DNA of 64,000 nucleotides from the NCBI GenBank assembly GCA_934271235.1, contig CAKQQT010000005.1:62001-126000 (forward strand), in the 5' to 3' direction. A program made the translations under genes and the position numbers. Source of the DNA: an uncultured Clostridia bacterium (GTDB lineage: Bacteria > Bacillota > Clostridia > Peptostreptococcales > Anaerovoracaceae). The notes below the pieces were generated by a model. It had not been told where the DNA came from, made no database searches, and saw nothing but the letters and a program-made list of their open reading frames with translations. This document shows, piece after piece, positions 51,287 through 59,668 of the stretch. Numbering within the stretch: position 1 is the stretch's first letter; every line of letters begins with the position of its first letter.

Positions 51287-54200
51287 TTACAACTCGATCC
51301 GGTTTTCGAAAAGACCTGTAACGGATTGATTTATCAAAATCAACTTGCTTTTTCCTACTGTGTTTTTATTTACAGCCATATTTCCGGCATTTTTGCTCCC
51401 GCCTATACTGGTTAAATCACACTTTGTTTCAATGTCACAGCGTAACATGGTGATAATTTCGTTAACAAGTTTCATTTGTTCCATTGGACTCAAGCATATG
51501 AACTTTTCTCTTTTTTCTCCCAAAAATTTCCCTTGATTAGCCGGTCTTTTGCAATATGCGTTCAAAAGTTTTTCAGTTAGTTCATCATAAATGGATATTA
51601 AATCGTCTGAAGAAATTTTGTCGAACTTCTTACTTAAAGCATACCCTCTATTATTATCTAATTTTTTTTCAATGCGCCGAATCATTTCTTCTTTTGACTT
51701 CATCACCAATTGTTGATTATTTTTGAACTTTAAATTACTTGCATCAGCCGATCTTATCCGCATCGGATAGCCGTCAATTTCCAGCAATGCATTTTTTTTG
51801 ATGCAATCCCGAAGCACCTTCACATTTTTTAATTGTTTTACGTTTATGCAATATTCAAGATATGCATTGGGATCATGTTCTAACATATTCGCAACATAAA
51901 TCGGCACTTCCATAATATTGCGGACGCGCTCTCCTTTTTTCCCGTCGAATTCTATCAGTGCAAAATAAGAAGTATTCGCGCTGCTGTAGCCGCCGTATTT
52001 AGCGGTATCCAATCCTTTTTTCAGTGCGATCGGTGCTGCCTTTGTTTTGGGTGCGATGGTTTCATCAAACAGCTGCCCTTTTCCGCAATAAGTGTATTCG
52101 GTATATAAAATATCGTTTCTGCGCATCGTCCTACGTATTTTCTCTAAAGTTCCACCTGTTTTTTCACCTTTTTCATTACGTTTCTTTCCGTTATGATCAG
52201 GTGCTTCCCAGATTTTTTCTCCTTTGCGGTATACATCGTAATCGAAAACACGGCTAACATTATAGAATCGCTCTTTACCGGCTTTCTGCTGGTCTTTTAT
52301 CCATTGCATCGGATTCAATGTGAATTTCGTGCTGTATACATCCCCGGCAACAATGTTCAGATATGCGTCCTTGGCATGATGGTAGTCATTGACTCGTCTG
52401 GACTTCAACATGTTTAAATCGTCTTTTCTAAAATCTGAAACGATGCCTGCTTTTACCGGAATTACTTTGGTCCCCTCTCTTTCATAAAGTTGCTTCAAAA
52501 GCTCAACAACTGCTTTTGAGGATTGTCGTGTCTCCACAAGCTGACGGTTGATGAAACCGCCTAATTCTTCTGCGCTGAAGTCTTCCCGGCGCATCAAACG
52601 GTCATACTTCTTTTTCGAAATAAAGCCTTTTTCAAGGAGCATCGCCCACCATTCTCTTTGCTGCCGCTGAACCTGTGCGGAAATCAAGCCATCGCTTTTC
52701 TTTGCGTTGTATTCCTTGTTGACAAGGACCAAATTGTCGAGGCTGTCATCTTTCAGTTTTGACTGCGGATAAATGTGATCGCGATCCCACTTTGCGTTGC
52801 CTGCCATAAGCTGCTGAATATCGATCGGTTCTCCGGAATACATGCAGCGCCCCATTTGGGTGTAATACAAATACAGTTTCATACTGTTGAAGCTTCTTTC
52901 ATCGGTTTCATCGATTTCTTTGCACCAATCTCTCGTATCTGTTTTACATGCCGCATAAAGCTCCAGTAATTTTGTTTTTCTGGATACGGTACGCTTTTTT
53001 TCTTCCGCTCCGCGTGCCATCTCAACAAAGACTTTGTCCGGAGCGTGTCCCATCACGTCTTTGACCTCCTCTACGATTTCAATGCTCTGCCAGATCGCGC
53101 GTTTGGTAGCTGGGGAAACATACAGATCTTTCACCACAGAATCATAGGTAATGTCCGTGATGATCCCACGTTTTTCCGCATTTTTCTTTTCAATTTCTTC
53201 TTTGAAAGTAAACCTGCTGCTAAGAAGCTGCATCAGATTCCAATTGGTTTGCCACAGCGCTTCTATGATCGTAAAAACTTCTCCGGTTTCTTTGTCAGTT
53301 CCTGTGACTCCATTTAAAAACGCTTCCGAAAAATTACCCCATCCGTTGTAGCGGAAACTTTGGATTTTCTTTTGCTGTTCCTGCGTCAGTTCATCGGGGT
53401 AACAAGCTTGTATGACTTTTTGAGTCATTTTCCAGTCATCACCGTAAATAGTCTTCCATCGGATGATATCTTCGACCATTTTCTTGATCCGGTCTTCATG
53501 GATTCTGTTTCCAAAGACTTTCTTCTCAAAATCGAGATAAGCTGTGAGATTTGCCTTAAAATCTTGATCAAACCCACTCAGATCTTCTTTTTTTAGGCTT
53601 GGATCCTGCTGCTGCAAATACTCCAGCAGCTTTTTCCCTGTGACCCTACTTTTTGTTTCAAATAGATCCTGATAGATCTGCTGCTTCTGCGTAACCGTTA
53701 TCTCATGCCCTCTGATTTTTAAGTTGTTCAATTCATTCAGAACCATAAAACGGCTATATAGAAGCGACATTTTAGGAATCACATCTTCACCTATCAAATA
53801 AGTACATTTATTTGTCATATGTCGAATGAATCTTTCATTTGAGGCTTCTTCATCGATCTTTTCCGAAAAATTCCATGGGTAAATTCTTCCGTCTTCCTTT
53901 CTCTGCACCCAAACATTCGCGCCCTCGTTTTGATGGCGTGTGCTTAGCGGTCCTACATAATAAGGAATTCTAAAGTTAAAGATAGAAATGATTTTTTCTG
54001 CGGTACTTAGCCCCTGTTCATCTCTACCCGCAAGAAACGGTAAATAAATTGCGGCATTCGCAAGTATTCTTTGCAGTTCAGCTTCGTGAATCTGCTTTGG
54101 CACAGATCCGTTATTTTTACTTCTTTGGATCGGAAGCAAAGACTTGTTTTCAACTTCTGCGCACACGGCCTCATACGATACACGATCGTTCTCGTCCACA

Positions 54201-55426
54201 TCCATCTTATCAAGGATCTTTTTTAACTCTTTGTAAAAGTCTTCTTCACTGCATTTTTTCAGGTTTTTCTTCTTATTTCGAGTCTTCACGCTGCCGATAT
54301 AACTTGCGTAGTTTGCCTTTTTCGCTTCCGTGCCGTCAAAGAATGCTTTGTACTCGTTTATATTGCAATACCGCTTCATCAATTGTTTCAGCTTCTTTAG
54401 GTTCTGTTGATGCTTTTCATATTGTTTTACCTTTGCAAAAGACAGATATTCTTCAGAACCCAAGATATCAACCAGCACACCCCAGTCATAAACAGCTTTT
54501 ATACAGTCTAAAATATAACAGGTATCCGGCATCTGCGACTCAAGCTCCGGGTGGACGACTTCATCGTAAGCACTTTCTGCAAAGGAAAAAGAAGTTTTTT
54601 CAAATCCCGCAAAATCTTCTTCAAAAATTTTGCTTATGTCACCTTTATTTCCTACCACCAGCTTACAGAGCTGATCAAGCGCAGTTTTCCTGCGCTTTAT
54701 TTCGTCTTTATCTTCGCAGGCGGCATCATCAACGGTAAGCAGGCTTTTCATTTGTCTTGCTTTTTCACTTTTTGATATTTTTTTATTTTTCAAAATCTGT
54801 TCTATCGCGGTGCGATCTTTTTCAGCTAATAAAATTCCCAGCCCGTTTTCTTTATCTTCAATGGCCTCCAGAAGTCTTCCGAATACACTTTTAAAATTTT
54901 TCGCATCTCCCAAACTTCCGTCAATCAAAAAATGTCCTCTGTATTTCAAGATATGATGCAGTGCCAGGTATACAAGTCGGATGTCATGCGGTTCTTTGCT
55001 TTCGATCAGTTCTTTTCTCAGATGGTAAATTGTCGGATACTCTTTATAATAATCGACATCCGAATAGTCATTTGATACAAACAGCGTTCGCTTTTCTGTG
55101 ATTTCATTGCTTTTATCCTCAGGATGGAGCCTGCTCTCATTTAATCGGATAAAGAAAGTCGGATCAATTTTGAAAATTTCTTCTTTAAAAAGATCTTGCA
55201 GCAGATCGATACGCTGCACACGTCTTTGCAGTCTGCGTCTGTTCGCACGTTTCATTCTTCTTTCTGCTGCGGTGTTTGCAGACTCAAACAGACGGATGCC
55301 CCACATTGCTTTGCGATTAAAGCGGCATAAATCATAGCTGGGATTTGTTACTGCCCAACCGACAGAATTCGTTCCGATGTCCAATCCTATATAATAGGTT
55401 TGCACTTTTCTTGTAATATTTTTCAT
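51287..55426 (-). CDS. cas9: Cas9 nuclease, type II-A
   Basis: 1379 residues from the ATG at 55426 (AGAGAGGGG upstream); a longer frame to 55486 would run through the promoter region and the anti-repeat. RuvC-I is IGLDIGTNSVGWAV with D16. The Arg-rich bridge helix (ERRMKRANRRRLQRRVQR) is at about 55-72. RuvC-II KVFVEMARG has E802, HNH RDHIYPQSKL has H884, and RuvC-III YHHAKDAYLN has H1016/H1017/D1020. All catalytic residues are intact, so it should be an active double-strand nuclease. Confidence 0.98.
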   Translation of the reverse strand: MKNITRKVQTYYIGLDIGTNSVGWAVTNPSYDLCRFNRKAMWGIRLFESANTAAERRMKRANRRRLQRRVQRIDLLQDLFKEEIFKIDPTFFIRLNESRLHPEDKSNEITEKRTLFVSNDYSDVDYYKEYPTIYHLRKELIESKEPHDIRLVYLALHHILKYRGHFLIDGSLGDAKNFKSVFGRLLEAIEDKENGLGILLAEKDRTAIEQILKNKKISKSEKARQMKSLLTVDDAACEDKDEIKRRKTALDQLCKLVVGNKGDISKIFEEDFAGFEKTSFSFAESAYDEVVHPELESQMPDTCYILDCIKAVYDWGVLVDILGSEEYLSFAKVKQYEKHQQNLKKLKQLMKRYCNINEYKAFFDGTEAKKANYASYIGSVKTRNKKKNLKKCSEEDFYKELKKILDKMDVDENDRVSYEAVCAEVENKSLLPIQRSKNNGSVPKQIHEAELQRILANAAIYLPFLAGRDEQGLSTAEKIISIFNFRIPYYVGPLSTRHQNEGANVWVQRKEDGRIYPWNFSEKIDEEASNERFIRHMTNKCTYLIGEDVIPKMSLLYSRFMVLNELNNLKIRGHEITVTQKQQIYQDLFETKSRVTGKKLLEYLQQQDPSLKKEDLSGFDQDFKANLTAYLDFEKKVFGNRIHEDRIKKMVEDIIRWKTIYGDDWKMTQKVIQACYPDELTQEQQKKIQSFRYNGWGNFSEAFLNGVTGTDKETGEVFTIIEALWQTNWNLMQLLSSRFTFKEEIEKKNAEKRGIITDITYDSVVKDLYVSPATKRAIWQSIEIVEEVKDVMGHAPDKVFVEMARGAEEKKRTVSRKTKLLELYAACKTDTRDWCKEIDETDERSFNSMKLYLYYTQMGRCMYSGEPIDIQQLMAGNAKWDRDHIYPQSKLKDDSLDNLVLVNKEYNAKKSDGLISAQVQRQQREWWAMLLEKGFISKKKYDRLMRREDFSAEELGGFINRQLVETRQSSKAVVELLKQLYEREGTKVIPVKAGIVSDFRKDDLNMLKSRRVNDYHHAKDAYLNIVAGDVYSTKFTLNPMQWIKDQQKAGKERFYNVSRVFDYDVYRKGEKIWEAPDHNGKKRNEKGEKTGGTLEKIRRTMRRNDILYTEYTYCGKGQLFDETIAPKTKAAPIALKKGLDTAKYGGYSSANTSYFALIEFDGKKGERVRNIMEVPIYVANMLEHDPNAYLEYCINVKQLKNVKVLRDCIKKNALLEIDGYPMRIRSADASNLKFKNNQQLVMKSKEEMIRRIEKKLDNNRGYALSKKFDKISSDDLISIYDELTEKLLNAYCKRPANQGKFLGEKREKFICLSPMEQMKLVNEIITMLRCDIETKCDLTSIGGSKNAGNMAVNKNTVGKSKLILINQSVTGLFENRIEL

Positions 55427-55444
55427 TTTCCCCTCTCTTTTCGC

Positions 55445-55473
55445 TTGACACATAAACTTTAGTACGCTATACT
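55445..55473 (+). promoter_or_regulatory. tracrRNA promoter
   Basis: TTGACA-N17-TATACT on the plus strand, pointing away from cas9 and within the cas9 5' region. A candidate cas9 promoter on the other strand uses TTGTCA (in the anti-repeat) and TATAGC, so the two promoters overlap. Confidence 0.85.
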
Positions 55474-55479
55474 CTAAGT

Positions 55480-55594
55480 ATCTCAAATGACAACCATATG
55501 AGATTACACTACAGGTTCAAATAAAGAATTTTTCTAACCGCCCTTTAAGGGCCTCCACAAGGTGTGGATAACTCGCGAAAGCGAGTTTTTTATT
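55480..55594 (+). ncRNA. tracrRNA
   Basis: The anti-repeat (about 55488-55521) pairs with the repeat over a lower stem (TCAAA with TTTGA), a bulge AGGT opposite GA, and a 24-bp upper stem with one G-U pair; this is the layout of Cas9 guide duplexes. Downstream come a nexus-like region, then hairpins GCCC/GGGC (about 55540-55552), CCACA/TGTGG (about 55554-55566) and the terminator ACTCGCGAAAGCGAGT (55571-55586) with a T run. Confidence 0.95.
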
Positions 55595-55689
55595 TTCTTT
55601 TTGCTTCTTTCCGAACTTTTTCGGCATTCTCTATCTGTTTCTGTGGTTCCCTGTAGTTTCTTCATTATACACCTTTTTCCCGCTTCATG

Positions 55690-55718
55690 TTGACAAATAT
55701 TTGCAAAAGTCATAAAAT
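55690..55718 (+). promoter_or_regulatory. promoter of the WYL regulator gene
   Basis: TTGACA-N17-TAAAAT, 48 bp before the ATG; CGGAGG ribosome-binding site. Confidence 0.85.
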
Positions 55719-55765
55719 TAACAATATAAATATAATTTTTTTCTCTTTTTTTCGGAGGATCTTTT

Positions 55766-56782
55766 ATGGCAAACAAAAGCGGCGGAAGACAACGATTGCT
55801 CGCGGTTTATGAAATCCTTAGAGAATTCAGTGACACGGAAGTGAGCTTAACAAAATCTCAGATATGTGACCTCCTTGATGAACGCTACGGTCTGGAGGCT
55901 GATCAGCGAACGGTTCAAGATGATCTAGATTGCCTGCTGGAATCCGGATGCATCCGCTCAGATAAAAAGAATTGTTTTCATTTTACTGTACGTCCTTTTG
56001 AGGACTGGGAACTAAAAATGCTGGTCGATGGTATTGCGCAAACCGATTATTTTGAGCCGCGCACTTTAAATCATATTATTGAAAAAATCATCTCTCTTGC
56101 AGGTCCTACCGATGCCGAAATGCTGCGCAGGAATCGTCCTGCGCTCGACTATGCTGTAAAAGAAAATGATTTTTATCTTTCGGAGAATCTGCGCAGACTA
56201 ACTTCTGCAGTGAAAGAACTGCATCCGGTCCAATTTGAATATTTCAAATTAGACGAAAATAAACTTCCGGTTCTTCATGGCTGCGGAACCTATCTGGTAC
56301 ACCCATATATCATCGTAAAGCGCAATACCTTTTACTATCTCGTCAGCTACCGGGAGGGTGATTCTTCCTTGCGTTATTTCCGCATCGATCGTATGCGGAA
56401 CATCGTGATCCAAGAAGATCAAAAAAGGCTTTCTCCGTGTCATCTTCCGATTGGGGATAAAACTGACGAGATCAACCATTATTTACGCAACAATACCGAT
56501 AGCTTTTGGGGAGAAAAAATATCTGTCATCGTCCGGCTTGACGGCACACCAAGCATCCTCTATGATGTTTTTGGCATTGAAAATGTAAATCTTACTTCAG
56601 AAAAAGATCCGTCTGTTTTTTGCATCAATGCGCAGGAGAATGCCGGACTATATCATAATCTCATGAAACTCGGTCCATCGATCACTGTATTGGAGCCGGC
56701 CGCTGTCCGTGCGCAGTATCTCCACGAACTAAGAACGATGCTTTCAAAATATAATGAAGATCCGCTATCGCCGTATCTTTAG
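55766..56782 (+). CDS. WYL-domain transcriptional regulator between the two CRISPR systems
   Basis: 338 residues. N-terminal winged helix (about 8-75: SLTKSQICDLLDERYGLEADQRTVQDDLDCL). The central WYL domain has HPYIIVKRNTFYYLVSY and RYFRIDRMRNI with the basic ligand-binding residues; a WCX-like C-terminal extension follows. WYL proteins sense nucleic-acid or nucleotide ligands and often repress defence genes. It is convergent with cas7c. It is a candidate for binding the palindrome at the mini-RNA promoter (60684-60712). Confidence 0.9.
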   Translation: MANKSGGRQRLLAVYEILREFSDTEVSLTKSQICDLLDERYGLEADQRTVQDDLDCLLESGCIRSDKKNCFHFTVRPFEDWELKMLVDGIAQTDYFEPRTLNHIIEKIISLAGPTDAEMLRRNRPALDYAVKENDFYLSENLRRLTSAVKELHPVQFEYFKLDENKLPVLHGCGTYLVHPYIIVKRNTFYYLVSYREGDSSLRYFRIDRMRNIVIQEDQKRLSPCHLPIGDKTDEINHYLRNNTDSFWGEKISVIVRLDGTPSILYDVFGIENVNLTSEKDPSVFCINAQENAGLYHNLMKLGPSITVLEPAAVRAQYLHELRTMLSKYNEDPLSPYL

Positions 56783-56829
56783 AACGTAGCCAAATAATGT
56801 TTCCATTCCACTAAATTCTTTCAAGTATG

Positions 56830-56896
56830 CCTGGACCGAAAAAGGAAAATATCAAGGTGTACAATTTCTACTCACACGCCTCATGCGAGGCGCGAC
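56830..56896 (-). CRISPR. solitary type I-C repeat with one spacer-sized stretch in the 3' region of cas7c
   Basis: A 33-bp repeat (56864-56896, minus strand) begins GTCGCGCCTCGCATGAGGCG, has the 6-bp stem CGCCTC/GAGGCG and ends TGAGTAGAAAT. Its form (GTCGC start, central hairpin, ...AAAT end) is that of I-C repeats. It starts 32 bp after the cas7c stop with no terminator between, so the cas transcript should contain it. A 34-nt unique stretch follows (56830-56863), with no second repeat. Confidence 0.78.
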
Positions 56897-56928
56897 TTTT
56901 GATTTTTCCCTAGCTCTTGCCAGCTTAT

Positions 56929-57789
56929 TTACAGCTTTTCAATCAGTTCTACACCTTCCGGCATCTGACGATCAACTATGATCTCGTAATCGCTGAATGC
57001 ACGCGGCGGTTCGTCTTCATTCTTTGGTTTCACATCAATTTTGCCAAAAAGCAGATGCGACGGTGCGTTGCCTAAAACGCAATCGTGCTTAAAAACGTAG
57101 AGTTTGCGCATGCACATTTTGCCTCTTGCCGCACTGTGATCAATTTCAAACATGTTAATGATCGCCTCCCACAGCACATCTAAGTCCTCTTCCGAAAGCT
57201 GCGTTGTTTTCTGCGCCAATGCTGCGGAGACATAGCCCTCCGCACGATACAGTGCATAAGGGATAATGTACTTTCTTCCCATTTCGGTATTGCCGGTTTC
57301 CGTTCTTTCTTCGGTCGTACGGGCCTGTCGGGTAATGGTCACTTCATCTCTTGAGATCGGTGATATGCTGCGGGCAAAATTGATCTGTACCGGGCCTCTG
57401 ATAATACCGCATGGGTCGGTTCCCGTGGACATCACCGCACCGAATGTTCTGACGTCAAAGTAGTTTCTGCACATGTAAGCGCAAGCTTTCTTCACATCAT
57501 TCGCATTTTTGCCTTTTTGTCCTGTTTCAAGCCCCTGCGCTTCATAGGCCTCAGTAAATTTCGCGTTCAAAAAGCGGTCTGGCTTGATCAAGATATTATA
57601 GCCTGCCTCTCCTTCTTTCACAAGCTCTACGTAGTTTCGGATTTTCCGTTTCAGACAAACGTCTGTAATATACCCAAGGCCAGTTGCCGGGTCCATACGC
57701 GGTGCATTGCCTGCATCCGGGTCGCCGTTCGGATTTCCGTTCTCTACATCAAAAAGCATTAAGAAATCATATCGGTTCTGAATTGCCAT
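56929..57789 (-). CDS. cas7c: Cas7c (Csd2), type I-C Cascade backbone
   Basis: 286 residues. MAIQNRYDFLMLFDVENGNPNGDPDAGNAPR is the typical Cas7c start (FDVxNGNPNGDPD), with later GAVMSTGTDPCGIIRGPVQINFARSI. It coats the crRNA spacer in multiple copies. ATG at 57789 has GGGAGG upstream. Last gene of the three-gene cas operon. Confidence 0.96.
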   Translation of the reverse strand: MAIQNRYDFLMLFDVENGNPNGDPDAGNAPRMDPATGLGYITDVCLKRKIRNYVELVKEGEAGYNILIKPDRFLNAKFTEAYEAQGLETGQKGKNANDVKKACAYMCRNYFDVRTFGAVMSTGTDPCGIIRGPVQINFARSISPISRDEVTITRQARTTEERTETGNTEMGRKYIIPYALYRAEGYVSAALAQKTTQLSEEDLDVLWEAIINMFEIDHSAARGKMCMRKLYVFKHDCVLGNAPSHLLFGKIDVKPKNEDEPPRAFSDYEIIVDRQMPEGVELIEKL

Positions 57790-57802
57790 TCTATTTACCT
57801 CC

Positions 57803-58180
57803 CTATTTTTCTTCACGTTTCTTTTCTCGCGGCAGTCGTAATGTTTGCTGGTAGTAGCCTACGACAAACGCACCTTGCTCTTCCAAGGTCAACCTTTTCG
57901 GGAAATTTCCCTCTAGCTTATCCATAATTTCTGCTTGCAGCATCTTATACGGTTTATACATGCCCGGTTTTTTGACCCTGATTTTTCGCATATGAGCGCT
58001 CGACAATTTTTCTAAAGTCGGAAACGTCATCATTGGTTTCTCCATCGCCGAAGGATAATAGCTATCTTTTATCGTTCTGTTTAATTTTGTTTCGGCAGAG
58101 GTTGCCTGGATCCCCTCTAATACAGCAAACAACCTGCCGCATAAGTATCCGATGTCACAACAGTTTTTGTCTAATTTCAC
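57803..58180 (-). CDS. cas11c: Cas11c small subunit, internal start within cas8c
   Basis: In-frame GTG at 58180 (codon 497 of cas8c), preceded 8 nt upstream by a perfect AAGGAGG. The product is about 125 residues (MKLDKNCCDIGYLCGRLFAVLEGIQ...), the size and start region of the I-C small subunit made by internal translation in characterised systems. The Shine-Dalgarno inside the coding sequence is direct evidence. Confidence 0.82.
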   Translation of the reverse strand: MKLDKNCCDIGYLCGRLFAVLEGIQATSAETKLNRTIKDSYYPSAMEKPMMTFPTLEKLSSAHMRKIRVKKPGMYKPYKMLQAEIMDKLEGNFPKRLTLEEQGAFVVGYYQQTLRLPREKKREEK

Positions 58181-59668
58181 TTTCCATACCTCCTTTTTGT
58201 TTTCGTCCTCTTGATGTTTTGCCGTGCGTTCTTCCGCGTGATGCATCAAGTATGCTTTCGCCAGACCTGCGCGAGTCTTGGTCACGTACTTGTCGATTTT
58301 GACCTTTCGTATCACCGTTTCCAGCAATGATTTCGGATATGGATACCCGTAGATAATGGATCCCATAAGCTTACTGAACAATGCCGGATCCATTTTTTCT
58401 TCTCTGCTCCTCGGGACATATTTGGGCGTTTCACCTTCTGTGCTTTCTTTCAGGGACAGGCAGTGCATTTTGATACCGGAAAGCGGCACGACCCGCACCT
58501 CCTTCGACACCTGCAGTTCATCCTGAAACTTTGCTGCGTTCCACAGCATGTCCAAAAACTTTTGCCGATAGACAAATTTGATAGAAATTCTGGAAGTATT
58601 CGGTTTCAATCCGACGATATAGAAATCTATATTGCCGTCCAACTTTGCATCCAAGGTCCTTAATTCTTTACTTGTGACTTTTGTCTGCATGCCTCTCTCC
58701 AGCAGACTCTTTAAGATCGCATTCATCTTTGTTGCATCGGGCATGCCCGCCAGCAGTTCCTGCAGCAGCATTTCGTGCGCATCTCCGCCATCCATCGCCC
58801 AAAAAGCAACGGTAATATCATCCATGATCATGCGGTGCGACCGCTGTTTGAGAATGTAATTCAAAGCCTCCGTGTACTTATGCATCGCGAGTTCCGAAAT
58901 ATTGCTGTTGTAAGACTGGTCATTGCCATAGGAGTTTTCCGACGGATTATTGAACCCGATCAGAACTCCTCCGGTCGAAGCTCCACCTGCAACGCCTTTG
59001 ATCTTGCTGTGGATCCTTGCAATATCAGAAACTTCTCCTGTGATAGCGCACTGCGCCTGATACTCGCCGGGCTGGCTCTGACTCTGCACATATTCACGCT
59101 CCCATTTTGCTTTGATCTGCGGATCGTCTTGCAGCAGCAAGTCAGGATGTCCGGCAAGACAGAATGCAAAACCTGCGCTTGTATAGTCTTTCCCTAAGTC
59201 TAAAAGATGTCGGTTCTCCGTTTCACCCTCCGGTTTCCAGGATCGCAGGAAGTTGCGAAAGGCATCAATGATTGGACTGTTGAGCCCGTCAATGAATTCC
59301 AGATTTCGGTCCACAAAAGCCTGATGCGATTTTACAGCCTTTCCGGTTCTGTCCTGCGGATTCAGGCTCTCTTTCTCGCGATTCAGTCCAAAGATGTACA
59401 GCGGCCTGTGTTCGATCGTATTGCTCTCGATGCCTGATTTCTCTGTTCTCTTGGGAAAGCGCATGATCCTCTGGATTTGTTTTTCCTTCACATTTCCGTT
59501 CTTCTGCACCTGTTTCTCAATCTCCTGACAGGAAACGATTTTATCTACTTGTCCCTCCGGCGTCAGCACAATTTTATATTTGATCGACACTTCGGAATAG
59601 CCGTCCGGAACAACCAGTCCTTTTTCTGCCAGCACATCGTAGTAATCACATAAGGCTTTGATCAGCAT
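57803..59668 (-). CDS. cas8c: Cas8c (Csd1), type I-C Cascade large subunit
   Basis: 621 residues. Starts MLIKALCDYYDVLAEKGLVVP with AGAGAGG upstream (a longer frame is rejected). Internal landmarks are GFNNPSENSYGNDQSYNSN, ISELAMHKYTEALNYIL and VAFWAMDGGDA. It recognises the PAM and recruits Cas3 in standard systems. It overlaps the cas5c stop by 7 nt. The C-terminal quarter doubles as Cas11c. Confidence 0.95.
   Translation of the reverse strand: MLIKALCDYYDVLAEKGLVVPDGYSEVSIKYKIVLTPEGQVDKIVSCQEIEKQVQKNGNVKEKQIQRIMRFPKRTEKSGIESNTIEHRPLYIFGLNREKESLNPQDRTGKAVKSHQAFVDRNLEFIDGLNSPIIDAFRNFLRSWKPEGETENRHLLDLGKDYTSAGFAFCLAGHPDLLLQDDPQIKAKWEREYVQSQSQPGEYQAQCAITGEVSDIARIHSKIKGVAGGASTGGVLIGFNNPSENSYGNDQSYNSNISELAMHKYTEALNYILKQRSHRMIMDDITVAFWAMDGGDAHEMLLQELLAGMPDATKMNAILKSLLERGMQTKVTSKELRTLDAKLDGNIDFYIVGLKPNTSRISIKFVYRQKFLDMLWNAAKFQDELQVSKEVRVVPLSGIKMHCLSLKESTEGETPKYVPRSREEKMDPALFSKLMGSIIYGYPYPKSLLETVIRKVKIDKYVTKTRAGLAKAYLMHHAEERTAKHQEDENKKEVWKVKLDKNCCDIGYLCGRLFAVLEGIQATSAETKLNRTIKDSYYPSAMEKPMMTFPTLEKLSSAHMRKIRVKKPGMYKPYKMLQAEIMDKLEGNFPKRLTLEEQGAFVVGYYQQTLRLPREKKREEK

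Noticed and set aside
55427..55486. 20-residue N-terminal extension of Cas9
   Set aside because: Would place coding sequence in the tracrRNA promoter and lacks a ribosome-binding site; the ATG at 55426 has AGAGAGGGG and gives the normal start.
55534..55776. 80-codon minus-strand frame between cas9 and the WYL gene
   Set aside because: Overlaps the tracrRNA, its terminator and the WYL promoter.
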